From Lachnospiraceae bacterium UBA3316 (GTDB lineage Bacteria > Bacillota > Clostridia > Lachnospirales > Lachnospiraceae): 64,000 nucleotides of DNA. Positions 42,918 through 52,114 of the stretch are shown here, piece by piece (position 1 is the first letter of the stretch; the number at the start of each line of letters is the position of its first letter). The notes beneath the pieces are model-generated. The model was not told the origin of the DNA and ran no database searches. It saw nothing but the letters and a program-made list of their open reading frames with translations. The position numbers were made by a program, and so were the translations under genes. The stretch is taken from NCBI GenBank assembly GCA_002361955.1, contig DESK01000044.1, positions 27,787 through 91,786 on the forward strand, written 5' to 3'.

Positions 42918-44068
42918 TGTTTCTCCCCTCCTTCCTGATTTTCATAACGGTAGCAGCTCACCTTGTGAGTCGCGGACAGGCTGATCTCATGGGGATAAGC
43001 GCCGTCGCACTTCTCAACACACATCTCACAGCGATCCTTAAAATAGCAATAATTCGGCATATTGATCGGATTGGGTACCTTGCCGGGGATCGAGTAGAGC
43101 TTATCCACCTGCTTGCCAACGACCGGTTTTGACGCCATCAGGCCGATGGTATAGGGATGGGCAGGATGCTCAAAAATATCCTCCGCCGTTCCCTTTTCCA
43201 CAACCCTTCCGGCGTACATCACGACAATATAATCCGCCATCTCCGCGATCACGCCCAGATCGTGGGTGATCAGCATGATGGAGGAATTGATCTTATCCTT
43301 CAGCTGGCGCAGAAGATCAAGGATCTGCGCCTGGATGGTCACATCCAGGGCCGTCGTAGGCTCGTCGGCGATGATCACCCTCGGATTGCAGGCCAGTGCC
43401 ATGGCGATCATGACACGCTGGCGCATACCGCCGGACAGCTCGTGGGGGAACATCTTGTATACTCCCTCGCTGTTGGCGATTCCTACCATCTCAAGAAGCT
43501 CGATCGTCCTGGCCTTGATATTCTCCTTGCTCTTTCCTTCTCCGTCATGGAGCGCAATAACCTCATCCACCTGTCTGCCGATGCGGAACACCGGATTTAA
43601 GCTTGTCATAGGCTCCTGGAAAATCATAGATACATAATTTCCGCGGATGCCCTGGATTTTTTCCTGGGGCATCTTTGTCACGTCGTAGGCCTTATCGCCC
43701 ATATTCAAACGGATCTCTCCTTCTACCGTCTGGCCCTGGGGACGCTGCACCAGCTGCATCAGAGACAGGCTGGTTACGGACTTCCCGCAGCCGGATTCGC
43801 CTACCACACCCACAGTCTTTCCGATGGGCACGTCGAAGGTTACGCCGTCCACACTCTTTACCGTACCGGTATCCGTGAAGAAATACGTATGCAGATTGTC
43901 AAATTCTACCGCGTTCTTCGGATCATGCATCTGCGTCAGATATTCAGATTCCGGTACATTCTTGCGCTTTCTCTTTTTCTCGTACTCGTTGGTGATCTTG
44001 CGATTCCTTTTTGTAATCAGGCGGGATTCCTTTGCTGAAAGATAACCTTCCGCTTGCTTTTTAGCCAT
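42914..44068 (-). CDS. oppD: Oligopeptide ABC transporter ATPase OppD
   Basis: 384 residues. Walker A GESGCGKSV (about 95), signature LSGGMRQRVMIA, Walker B VIIADEPTTALD, and a Cys-rich C-terminus (CYFKDRCEMCVEKC). An extra basic N-terminal extension of about 50 residues (KESRLITKRNRK...) precedes the ATPase domain; members usually start closer to it. 13 bp after oppC. Confidence 0.95.
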   Translation of the reverse strand: MAKKQAEGYLSAKESRLITKRNRKITNEYEKKRKRKNVPESEYLTQMHDPKNAVEFDNLHTYFFTDTGTVKSVDGVTFDVPIGKTVGVVGESGCGKSVTSLSLMQLVQRPQGQTVEGEIRLNMGDKAYDVTKMPQEKIQGIRGNYVSMIFQEPMTSLNPVFRIGRQVDEVIALHDGEGKSKENIKARTIELLEMVGIANSEGVYKMFPHELSGGMRQRVMIAMALACNPRVIIADEPTTALDVTIQAQILDLLRQLKDKINSSIMLITHDLGVIAEMADYIVVMYAGRVVEKGTAEDIFEHPAHPYTIGLMASKPVVGKQVDKLYSIPGKVPNPINMPNYCYFKDRCEMCVEKCDGAYPHEISLSATHKVSCYRYENQEGGEKQ

Positions 44069-44081
44069 TTTCTTTCCCTCC

Positions 44082-45620
44082 TTACCGTTTCATCTTCGGG
44101 TCAAACGCGTCGCGCAGACCGTCACCTACAAAGTTGAAGCCCAACACGGCGATCAGCAGACAGATGCCGGCGGGAATCCATACAAACCAATAGTGTGTCA
44201 TTACATATGCATCGTTTACATCTGAAATGATATTTCCCCAGGAAGCGAAGGGGAACTTAACACCGATACCAAGGAAAGAAAGCGTTGCCTCCATGATGAT
44301 CGTAGAACCCAAATTCATGGTACACATTACGATCAGCTGTGGAATGACATTGGGGATCAGATGCTTAAAGATACGTCTGCTCACACGGATACCGCTGGCC
44401 TCCGCCGCCGTCATAAACTCCTGCTCACGCAGAGACAGGATCTGTCCGCGGACAAGACGTGTCACAGCGGGCCATCCGAGGAAGCCCAATACCAGCATCA
44501 GGTAAATCATTCGTGTCATAGGCTCCACCTTCATGGCATCCATGGCCGCTCCCATGATGATGATCAGAGGCATCGACGGAATGCAGTAAAAGACATCCAC
44601 GATACGCATGATCAGCATATCTACCCATTTTCCAAAATATCCGGCAAGACCGCCTAAAATAACACCCAGGAACGTCTCGATAAATACAACGATGAAACCG
44701 ATGATCAGCGATACGCGGCCTCCGTACATCAGACGTGTCAGCATATCCATACCATTGGTATCTGTTCCCAGCAAGTGGCTCTTGGAGGGTTTTGCGTAGG
44801 AATCATACACGTATGTCTCTTTTCCCTGTTTTACCATCCAGTTCTTGGTGGTGGGGTCGTAAGAGATCTTGTAAGTGAATTCCTCTCCTTCCGAATCCGT
44901 ATACACGAACTCCTCCTGGTTGTTGCTGATGGCCTCCTCCAGCTCCTCTTTAAAGACGCGCTCGATGGCTACGCCATTCTCCACCGGAGACACCACGAAA
45001 CGGCTGATATACCCTACCACCGCGCCTCCCTTGGAAATATTGGCATCTGCGTCCAGAGAATAGTCTTCCCCGTCTACGCTAAAAGATTCCTCACCGGCGG
45101 TATAAGCCTTCAAAGCCTCATATTTTACTGCGAAGGGCAGATCAGCCCCCTCAGCGTTTACAATGTCTTTGTAGGCCACAGCCAGCAGAGTACCCTCAGA
45201 GGAAATAGAATAGAGATCCGTTCCCTCCTCCTTCACATCATAAATGATGTCCTTATAGTCAAAGGACTCCTGCTTTTCCTGATAAGCGAGCTGGAACTTT
45301 GCCTGCAGTACGCTGCTGAAATCCTGCCCCTCTGCTGAGATATAACGGAAGGCGTCATTTTCCACCACGCCTGCGTAGTCCTGCATCTGGCTCTCGTACC
45401 GGTAGAACTGCTCATCCTGCCTGTAAGGGCTGATCAACCCTCCGATAAAGGAGAAAATGAACATAGACAGCAGCATAATCATTCCTACCACAGCCAAACG
45501 GTTGCGCAGGAAACGCTTGATTACCAGGGCTCCCGGTGAAAGCACCTTTACCCGTCGGTCGTCATTCAGTGAGTATTCCGTATTTTCAGTTTTCTTTGTT
45601 TCATCTTTCTTTTCAATCAC
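44082..45620 (-). CDS. oppC: Oligopeptide ABC transporter permease OppC with a large insertion
   Basis: 512 residues against about 300 usual. Residues 30-65 are the first membrane segment; residues about 66-278 are an added extracytoplasmic domain rich in Glu/Asp/Tyr. Then follow HLLGTDTNGMDMLTR and the usual permease core with the EAA-type loop (EAA near LREQEFMTAAEASG). The insertion lies exactly where the external loop after segment one belongs. 17 bp before oppB ends. See the matching enlargement of OppA. Confidence 0.93.
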   Translation of the reverse strand: MIEKKDETKKTENTEYSLNDDRRVKVLSPGALVIKRFLRNRLAVVGMIMLLSMFIFSFIGGLISPYRQDEQFYRYESQMQDYAGVVENDAFRYISAEGQDFSSVLQAKFQLAYQEKQESFDYKDIIYDVKEEGTDLYSISSEGTLLAVAYKDIVNAEGADLPFAVKYEALKAYTAGEESFSVDGEDYSLDADANISKGGAVVGYISRFVVSPVENGVAIERVFKEELEEAISNNQEEFVYTDSEGEEFTYKISYDPTTKNWMVKQGKETYVYDSYAKPSKSHLLGTDTNGMDMLTRLMYGGRVSLIIGFIVVFIETFLGVILGGLAGYFGKWVDMLIMRIVDVFYCIPSMPLIIIMGAAMDAMKVEPMTRMIYLMLVLGFLGWPAVTRLVRGQILSLREQEFMTAAEASGIRVSRRIFKHLIPNVIPQLIVMCTMNLGSTIIMEATLSFLGIGVKFPFASWGNIISDVNDAYVMTHYWFVWIPAGICLLIAVLGFNFVGDGLRDAFDPKMKR

Positions 45621-45637
45621 AGCCGGTTCCTCCTTTC

Positions 45638-46624
45638 CTAAGCGATACGTACCCGCGGGTCAACCACGGCGTACAGAATATCGGAAATCAGGTTGCCTGC
45701 CAGTGTCAAAATTGCCAAAAATGTCATGTAAAACATGGAAAACGGAATATCGCCGATCAGCATTGCCTGATAGGATGTAAATCCGATACCAGGGATAGAA
45801 AACAGGGTCTCTGTAATCAGCGCGCCGGAAAACAGTCCCGGCAGGGAACCGCCGACGATCGTTACCAGCGGAATCAGTGTATTTCTGAACGCGTGCTGAT
45901 AGATTACCCTTTTCTCTGACAAGCCTTTGGCGCGGGCTGTACGGATATAGTCGGCATTTAAAACCTCCAGCATATTGGTACGTGTATAACGCATCAGCGA
46001 TCCTACCGAAACAATCACCAGGGTGATGATCGGAAGAACGAGATGATTCGCCTTATCTAAGAGCTGCCCCATAGCGTCTAACTGGGCGTAATTACGTCCC
46101 ACCAGTCCATAAAGGTCAAACCAACCTAATTTTACAGAAAAAACCAACTTCAAAATCGTGGCGAAAAAGAAAGTCGGCAGGGAAATTCCCACTAAAGCGC
46201 CCGCGGTAATGGCATAATCCGCGCGGGAATACTGCTTGGTAGCAGCGATAACGCCTAAGGGGATCGCAATAATAAGCTCCAGCACCATGGCAACGGCTCC
46301 CATCGTAAAGGACAGCCAGATAACCTCTTTAAATTTCTGAAGCACAGGAACCGTGTACTTCCAGCTGTCGCCGAAGTTTCCTCGGATCGCGTCCTGTAAC
46401 CATGTCAGGTAGCCAGGTACAATCGACTTGTCCAGGCCATACGATGCATTCAACTGCGCCAACCACTCGTCATACGGCTTTGCTCCCGGTTTCATTGCTA
46501 ACTGCATGGCCATATTCTCTACATACGAGGCAGGGAGGCAGCGCAGCAATGCGTAAATAATGAAGGTGGAGCAAAACAGAATCACAACTGCCAGGGCAAT
46601 TCTCTTCAAAATATATTTTCGCAT
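45638..46624 (-). CDS. oppB: Oligopeptide ABC transporter permease OppB
   Basis: 328 residues with six membrane segments. MRKYILKRIALAVVILF start; EAA-type loop in TNMLEVLNADYIRTARAKGLS. The start ATG at 46624 follows AGAGGA; the longer frame has no site. It is 118 bp after oppA, with a terminator-like hairpin in between. Confidence 0.94.
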   Translation of the reverse strand: MRKYILKRIALAVVILFCSTFIIYALLRCLPASYVENMAMQLAMKPGAKPYDEWLAQLNASYGLDKSIVPGYLTWLQDAIRGNFGDSWKYTVPVLQKFKEVIWLSFTMGAVAMVLELIIAIPLGVIAATKQYSRADYAITAGALVGISLPTFFFATILKLVFSVKLGWFDLYGLVGRNYAQLDAMGQLLDKANHLVLPIITLVIVSVGSLMRYTRTNMLEVLNADYIRTARAKGLSEKRVIYQHAFRNTLIPLVTIVGGSLPGLFSGALITETLFSIPGIGFTSYQAMLIGDIPFSMFYMTFLAILTLAGNLISDILYAVVDPRVRIA

Positions 46625-46690
46625 GCGGGTATCATTCCTCTCTTGATCTGCCGCCGCCCCCTTTGGGAACGGCAGCTTTACTATCACTGT

Positions 46691-46734
46691 AAAAAAGCAG
46701 GAACCGATCTGCATGGGAACGGTCCCTGCTTTTT
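46691..46734 (-). terminator. Intercistronic terminator between oppA and oppB
   Basis: AAAAAGCAGGGACCG pairs with CGGTTCCTGCTTTTT with one mismatch. T-run follows on the minus strand. Partial read-through would give more OppA than permease, as is common for binding-protein genes. Confidence 0.8.
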
Positions 46735-46742
46735 ATTTTACT

Positions 46743-49073
46743 TTATTTTATAACGATGTTCTCAATCTCACTCTTCCATCCCCAGTACGGAGTCATGTCT
46801 GTGGGCAGGGTGGAAACATCTACACGCTCTGTAGACACTACATACGCGTCAGAACGCTGGTAGATCGGAAGCTCAACGCCCCAATCCATGATGATCTCCA
46901 TAGCTGCTTTGTACAGGCCCTTACGGTAGGTCTGGTCTGTGGACTGACGTGCGTCCATGATCAGGGTATCCAGATCCTCATCATTTATCTTGTAGTAGTT
47001 CGTAGAACCCTGGGAATGATAAAGCTGGTACATATCCGGGTCAGAGCTTGCCTGCCATGCTGCGCACCACAGCTCAGCAACGCCTGACTGATAGGAAGCA
47101 TACAGGTCAGATGCCTGTGCCAGATCGTTTACAGTCAGTGTAAAGCCGATCTTCGCGAAAGCGTCCGCGGCGTTCTTTAAGATCAGGAAGGTCGGGTGAT
47201 CGCCCTTTCCGTTTGCGCCGATGTTGATGGTGTACTCAAGCTTTGCGCCTTCCGGAGCTGCTGTCAGCTTGCCGTCTGTCACGGTGTAGCCTGCTGCCTC
47301 GAAGAAGCCGAGAGCTGCGTCAAGAGCTGCCGCATATTTGTCCTCTGCTGTCATGTCTGCTGTATAGATCGGGTTGCCGTCTTTGTCTACAGAGTAAGCA
47401 ACTGTGTAGCCGTCGTCTGTAACCTGAGGAGCTGCCCAGGATGTATTGGAGATCGGGTAGTTGATAACAGAAGCTGTATCGCCATAGTAAGAATCAATTC
47501 CCTCATCACGGTAAGCAGCGATCACAGTAGCGATGGCCTTACGCAGATCCTTGGAAGCATCTGAAGCGGGATCGTCGCCAACCTTTACGTTGTCTGCGCT
47601 GAGTCCAACGTAGCCGTATCCACGGTAGTCAATCAGCTTTGTGGTAATCACGTCTCCGTCAAAGGAATCGTCGCCGCCGTTGTACTCTGTGATCTGGTTT
47701 CTAACCTCTGTGGTGTAAGACGGGCTGGCGATATCGATGGTACCTGAAGTGATACCTGTCAGCATATCTGCCTCTTTTGTCTCGATCAGGTTTACATGGG
47801 CTGTCTTAGCGACTCCCTTATAGTATTTGTCGTTGGCATCCAGGTAAACAACGCCGTTGGAAGCCTCTTTGAATACATAGGGGCCAGCGCCCAGGGGCTG
47901 CGTCGTCTTCTCACGTACGATAGAAAGATCACCTTTCGGGAAACCGAATTTGTTGTTCTCATAATCGTACTGAGCCTCGTCTCCATAGTAGTGAAGCGGA
48001 GCGATCGGCTGAGCCAGCTGATAGATCATGGTAGCGTCCAGCTCGGAAGCCACGATACGAAGGCTGTAATCATCCACTCTCTGGATACCCTCGATGTGAT
48101 CCGCAGATTCGCCGGTCTCGATTGCTACTGAATATGCGTCATAGTTCTCCATTCTGTCGAACAGGCTCGGTGTTCCCTCAGCTGCCTCTGTAGAGGACAG
48201 GTCTGCCAGATTCCACTCATAAGCTTCGCACATAGCGTTGAACATATCTGCTGTGGTAGCGCCTGCCTCAAGGCCGTCAAAGCCCCATCCTGCTGCCGCT
48301 GCGGCTACATCACCCTCATCCGCGATACCTGCCGCCACACAGTAATCTACGATATCCTGTGCGAAGGAAGCGCCTGCCTCATCCAGCTCTTTCCAGAACT
48401 CTGTCTGTGTAGCCTCATCCCATTTGGAGAAATCTGTATTGTCACGTCCTGCGTGGGCAAGCAGATTTACCAGAGTGTCCATACCGCTGCGGTACTCTTC
48501 CAGGCCGAGGATCGGCGTAGAATAGATGGTGGAAGAGCCGTCATAGGACGGATCCAGCAATACGTACAGGCTGAAAATAAAGTCGTCAATATCGATCGGT
48601 GTCCCGTCGGAGAATACCAGATCATCACGCATCTTCATGTCATAGAAAACAGTTCCGTCCTCGTTCTCTGTAACGGTGATGTCTGCCGGGCCTGTGTAGG
48701 TATAATCTGTGCCGTTGTACTCACGTGTCTCACCTTCAATAGCGTTTAATACCGGGTTTGACACACGGTCTGTGTACAGCATGTAAAGCTGTGTCATATC
48801 AGCCACGTCCTGGTCATCTGCACACTGTGCAAAGAACGGTGAAAACTTGTTCTCAAATCCTGTAGCTGCCGCTACCAGGGTGCCATCCGCAGAACCTGCC
48901 GCCTCATTGTCTCCTGCTGCAGTCTCCCCCGCAGCCGTATCAGCTGTATCGGTTGTCTCACCTGTGCTCTCCGCACTCGTTTCCGGTGTTTTGGTTGTGC
49001 TGCAGCCAGCGAGCGCACTGCTGCACAGCGCCAGCCCTAAAACGAGAGCCAGCATTTTTCTGCTTTTTTTCAT
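46743..49073 (-). CDS. oppA: Peptide-binding lipoprotein OppA, enlarged
   Basis: 776 residues, against 540-600 for typical OppA. Lipobox LAGC with Cys24; then a Thr/Glu/Ala-rich linker (about 28-65). SBP_bac_5 domain with inserted segments (about 180-330, helix-rich). The start at 49073 is set by AGGAGG; one at 49079 has tighter spacing. Extracytoplasmic peptide receptor of the Opp importer. The 5' leader carries two adjoining hairpins and a consensus promoter. Enlargement may match the OppC insertion. Confidence 0.92.
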   Translation of the reverse strand: MKKSRKMLALVLGLALCSSALAGCSTTKTPETSAESTGETTDTADTAAGETAAGDNEAAGSADGTLVAAATGFENKFSPFFAQCADDQDVADMTQLYMLYTDRVSNPVLNAIEGETREYNGTDYTYTGPADITVTENEDGTVFYDMKMRDDLVFSDGTPIDIDDFIFSLYVLLDPSYDGSSTIYSTPILGLEEYRSGMDTLVNLLAHAGRDNTDFSKWDEATQTEFWKELDEAGASFAQDIVDYCVAAGIADEGDVAAAAAGWGFDGLEAGATTADMFNAMCEAYEWNLADLSSTEAAEGTPSLFDRMENYDAYSVAIETGESADHIEGIQRVDDYSLRIVASELDATMIYQLAQPIAPLHYYGDEAQYDYENNKFGFPKGDLSIVREKTTQPLGAGPYVFKEASNGVVYLDANDKYYKGVAKTAHVNLIETKEADMLTGITSGTIDIASPSYTTEVRNQITEYNGGDDSFDGDVITTKLIDYRGYGYVGLSADNVKVGDDPASDASKDLRKAIATVIAAYRDEGIDSYYGDTASVINYPISNTSWAAPQVTDDGYTVAYSVDKDGNPIYTADMTAEDKYAAALDAALGFFEAAGYTVTDGKLTAAPEGAKLEYTINIGANGKGDHPTFLILKNAADAFAKIGFTLTVNDLAQASDLYASYQSGVAELWCAAWQASSDPDMYQLYHSQGSTNYYKINDEDLDTLIMDARQSTDQTYRKGLYKAAMEIIMDWGVELPIYQRSDAYVVSTERVDVSTLPTDMTPYWGWKSEIENIVIK

Positions 49074-49111
49074 GCTCATTTCCTCCTTTTTTTCGAGCCC
49101 TGCATACAATC

Positions 49112-49162
49112 TTTATATATGTAGCCCTGCTACATATATAAAGTGGGGGAATCCCCCACTTT
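49112..49162 (-). promoter_or_regulatory. Two abutting hairpins in the oppA leader
   Basis: A perfect 14-bp stem TTTATATATGTAGC / GCTACATATATAAA at 49112-49142 and a perfect 10-bp stem AAAGTGGGGG / CCCCCACTTT at 49140-49162 share three bases. They lie in the 5' untranslated leader, 39 bases before the start. Only one can fold fully at a time at the junction. The GC-rich one is followed by TTTATAT, so it could act as a terminator or attenuator. Confidence 0.6.
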
Positions 49163-49232
49163 GAGCTGCATTGCTTCATCCATTGTACGATTACCTAATG
49201 TCCTCGCATTTTTTGACTAAATCGTACATATT

Positions 49233-49261
49233 ATTATAGTATCTCTCTATGCATTTGTCAA
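49233..49261 (-). promoter_or_regulatory. oppA promoter, consensus
   Basis: TTGACA, 17 bases, TATAAT: perfect consensus for the housekeeping sigma factor on the minus strand. A TGTACGATT / AATCGTACA inverted repeat lies just downstream in the transcribed leader (49182-49226). Confidence 0.9.
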
Positions 49262-49809
49262 TTGATCTTTTTAGGCGGCTTCCAGGCCATATTTTTCCCG
49301 AAAGAAAACAACAGGATTCCCCCCGCCATCGTGATTCCCTCCAGCAAAAGAAAGAGAAGAAATCCCGGTACCTTATCCGAAAGGCCGTTTATGGCAGCGC
49401 AGACCAGCTCCCCCGCCATAGACAGGCCGGCGAAGACAGCCACCAGGACAGCCCGGACAGGCAGTCCCTCCGCCGCGGCCTTATAGACATAAGCGCGGAC
49501 CTCCCCGCCCGCGGCGATCAAACGGCCCAGCTTCCAGCACAGGTTAATAGTGCAGACGAGGCCGATGACATAGGGAAGCAGCACATAGGCGCAGTTCTGG
49601 GCACCCGGCGCCGGGGCGCAGCCCGCCCCCAGCGACGCCGCCAGCATTCCTGCTCCCAAAAGCCCCAGGAGGAGGCGGGCTTTTTTCAGCGACGCCGCCG
49701 TCCCCTGCCAGACGTAATGCTCGCCCTCGTAGGTATAGACGCCCTCCTGGTTCTTTTTAAAATCATTCAGATAAGCTTTTCTGCCTTTTTTCTTCTTTTG
49801 CTCTGCCAT
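49258..49809 (-). CDS. Hypothetical multi-pass membrane protein
   Basis: 183 residues, about four membrane segments (near 45-65, 73-92, 115-135, 145-165). Basic N-terminus (MAEQKKKKGRKAYLNDFKKN). Two bp separate its start from the M3 peptidase stop, so they share a transcript. Its 3' end overlaps the oppA promoter. Function unknown. Confidence 0.75.
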   Translation of the reverse strand: MAEQKKKKGRKAYLNDFKKNQEGVYTYEGEHYVWQGTAASLKKARLLLGLLGAGMLAASLGAGCAPAPGAQNCAYVLLPYVIGLVCTINLCWKLGRLIAAGGEVRAYVYKAAAEGLPVRAVLVAVFAGLSMAGELVCAAINGLSDKVPGFLLFLLLEGITMAGGILLFSFGKNMAWKPPKKIN

Positions 49810-49811
49810 AC

Positions 49812-51515
49812 TTAATAGATTCCCGTCAAATCAAAATTCGCAAGCCATTCTCTGGCTGCCTGGCAGACGCCCTTTAAGCACTCCTCCTCAAAGGGGCTTT
49901 CGAGGCCTGCGTTTTTCAGAAGCTCTGTAAATACACGGCTTCCTCCCTGCTTTGTATAAGCCATATAGTGCTCCCAGGCATTTTTCCTGTCCTTCTGGAT
50001 CAGCGCCCAGAACTGTAACGCTACGGTCTGTGCCAGACAGTAATCAATGTAGTAGAAGGGCGACACATAAATGTGGCTCTGTCTCTGCCAGCCCTCGCCT
50101 TCGCTGTAGAAGGGGATCTCCCCGTCTGTCTTCATCCAGGGCATGTACGTTCCCAGAAGCTCCTTCCAGACGGCGTGTCTCTCGGCAGGCGTCATATCCG
50201 GCTTTTCATAAACGATATGCTGGAAGTGGTCTACCATAGTCCCGTAGGGGATGAAGGTCAATGCTCCCGATAAGTGGCTGTAATAGAACTTTTTCACATT
50301 TTCCCCGAAAAAGCCTTCTGCCCAGGGCCAGGCGAAAAATTCCATGGACATGGAGTGTACCTCGCAGGCCTCCATTCCCGGCCAGACATAGGAAAACGGA
50401 ACACGTTTCCTGTTCATCCAGGCCGCAAAAGCGTGGCCGGCCTCATGGGTGATCACCTCCACGTCATGCTGTGTCCCGTTGAAGTTGGCGAAGATAAAAG
50501 GTACTTCGTAATCGGGAAGGCTGGTGCAGTAGCCGCCGCCTCTCTTACCCTTGGTGGACAGCACGTCCATGAGCTCATTATCCAGCATAGTGTCAAAGAA
50601 TTCACCTGTCTCCGGGGACAGCTCATCATAGAACTTCTTTCCCTGGGCCAGGATCTCCTCCGGCGTGCCAAAGGGTCTGGGATTTCCGGAACGGAACTCC
50701 AGGGCATTATCCGCGAAGCTCATGGGATATTCCTTGCCCAGGCGTTTTGCCTGCTCCCTGAAGATGCTGTCCGCCACAGGCACTAGGTATTTCACCACCG
50801 CCGCCCGGAATTTTTCAATATCCTCCTTGGTGTAGCAGTTTCTCTGCATCCTATAGTAGCCAAGCTGGGTGTAGCCGTCGTATCCCAGCTTTCTTCCCAT
50901 CGTATCACGCACATGAACCAGCTCATCGTAGATGCGGTCAAGCTCAGCCTGATTCTCCTTGAACCACTGGCCGTCAGCCTTCCAGGCAGCCAGCCTTCTC
51001 TCATCGTCCGCGTCCTGCTTCAGAGGCATGATCTGGGCCAACGTATAAACCTTTCCTTCAAAAGGAATCTGCGCAGAAGCTGTGAGCTTCTCATATGCGC
51101 TCGTCAGCTCATTTTCTTTCTGAAGCTCCGGCATGATATCCTGAGAAAAAGTTTTCAGCTCCATCTCCGCTTTCACAAACAGAAGGCTGCCATACTCCTT
51201 CTCAAACTCCCCGCGGAACTTGCTCTCCAGCATCGCCTGGGTATAGTTCTGGAAAATCTCCTCAATCTCCGGCATGGACGCATCCCAGAAATTCTGTTCG
51301 GCGTCGTAAAACGGATCCTCCGTATTGATGGAATGACGGATGGATGCCAGGGAGGCCTGGGTATCTATCATCTTTGCCATGGCCTCATTCTCAAGAAATA
51401 CGCGTCTTGCCTCCTCATAATCCTTTGCCGCCCGCAGACGGGCTGTCAGATCCGCGCCCTGCGCTTTCAGCGCTCCCAAATCCGGACGCTTATAGGCCAT
51501 CTCTGAAAATTTCAT
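49812..51515 (-). CDS. M3 family oligoendopeptidase
   Basis: 567 residues, M3B-type (PepF-like). The zinc motif HEAGH is in VITHEAGHAFAAWM, with the third ligand Glu in MEACEVHSMSMEF. It cuts cytoplasmic oligopeptides. The start at 51515 has AAAGGAG; the longer frame lacks support. Placing an oligopeptidase beside an oligopeptide importer suggests peptide use. Confidence 0.95.
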   Translation of the reverse strand: MKFSEMAYKRPDLGALKAQGADLTARLRAAKDYEEARRVFLENEAMAKMIDTQASLASIRHSINTEDPFYDAEQNFWDASMPEIEEIFQNYTQAMLESKFRGEFEKEYGSLLFVKAEMELKTFSQDIMPELQKENELTSAYEKLTASAQIPFEGKVYTLAQIMPLKQDADDERRLAAWKADGQWFKENQAELDRIYDELVHVRDTMGRKLGYDGYTQLGYYRMQRNCYTKEDIEKFRAAVVKYLVPVADSIFREQAKRLGKEYPMSFADNALEFRSGNPRPFGTPEEILAQGKKFYDELSPETGEFFDTMLDNELMDVLSTKGKRGGGYCTSLPDYEVPFIFANFNGTQHDVEVITHEAGHAFAAWMNRKRVPFSYVWPGMEACEVHSMSMEFFAWPWAEGFFGENVKKFYYSHLSGALTFIPYGTMVDHFQHIVYEKPDMTPAERHAVWKELLGTYMPWMKTDGEIPFYSEGEGWQRQSHIYVSPFYYIDYCLAQTVALQFWALIQKDRKNAWEHYMAYTKQGGSRVFTELLKNAGLESPFEEECLKGVCQAAREWLANFDLTGIY

Positions 51516-51684
51516 GATCTTCTTCTCCTTTAGCTGTCTATTTTTAGAAAAGCTGCCATCCGGCCAAGGGCCGGCCTGCAGCACAATCGGTGCAGCCGCG
51601 CTTATTTGCCGCCACGCATCCCTTATATGGTAACACACCCCCATCAAATCCACAAGTTTAAAGTTGCGTTTTAATGCAAGATCT

Positions 51685-51733
51685 GTTAATGTTCACTCCA
51701 TTCCCATTACCATTCGCAAATCCATTTAAATTA
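51685..51733 (+). repeat. Dispersed intergenic repeat, copy 3
   Basis: TGTTAATGTTCACTCCATTC ... CGCAAATCCATTTAAA matches the copy at 1034 at 37 of 46 bases. It lies in the spacer between the M3 peptidase gene and the ABC exporter promoter. Confidence 0.6.
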
Positions 51734-51751
51734 AAAAATTCAAAAAACTCC

Positions 51752-51780
51752 TTGACATCTTTTCCCATTGCTGTTAGACT
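51752..51780 (+). promoter_or_regulatory. Promoter of the leader peptide-ABC exporter unit
   Basis: TTGACA, 17 bases, TAGACT. The transcript would start near 51787, about 54 bases before the leader peptide ATG. Confidence 0.8.
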
Positions 51781-51840
51781 GATTTTCAGTCAACCCGGGC
51801 AGTTTTGTCCGAAGGAAATTAAAGGAAAGGAGGCAGCACG

Positions 51841-51924
51841 ATGATTTATACAGTATCTTTTAACAAGTCAGCTTTTACACACACCAATCACACAGCCTGC
51901 CTCGCAGAAAGCTTTCGGCACTAA
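51841..51924 (+). CDS. Leader peptide of an ABC exporter attenuator
   Basis: 27 residues starting MIYTVSFNKSAF, ending ESFRH, then TAA. It has AAAGGAGG seven bases before the ATG, the strongest ribosome site in the region. It has no gene downstream until 52115; a terminator follows 28 bases after its stop. It carries His at 14, 17 and 27. The layout matches BmrB in Bacillus, the leader of bmrCD, where ribosome stalling by antibiotic lets transcription pass a terminator. Peptide sequence unrelated so far as I can see. Function as attenuator is inferred. Confidence 0.75.
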   Translation: MIYTVSFNKSAFTHTNHTACLAESFRH

Positions 51925-51952
51925 GTGCCCTCTTTGAAGAATGTCTGATCTG

Positions 51953-51980
51953 CCGCAGTCTGTATGGGCTGCGGTTTTTT
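51953..51980 (+). terminator. Attenuator-type terminator before the ABC exporter
   Basis: CCGCAGTC pairs with GGCTGCGG (one U-G pair), six-base loop, then TTTTTT. It lies between the leader peptide and the exporter genes on the same strand. Another 10-bp hairpin with one bulge stands at 52046-52070 just before the exporter ribosome site. Confidence 0.85.
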
Positions 51981-52114
51981 ATGTTTAAACATAAGTCTGC
52001 GCTTTTCCTGCAGTCTTTCTCCCCAAAACCATAGCCTTTACAGACGCGGAATGAGATGCTTCTCTTCCGCTTTGTTTCTGCGCCGCAAAATTTACTACAG
52101 AAAGGAGAATTGAC

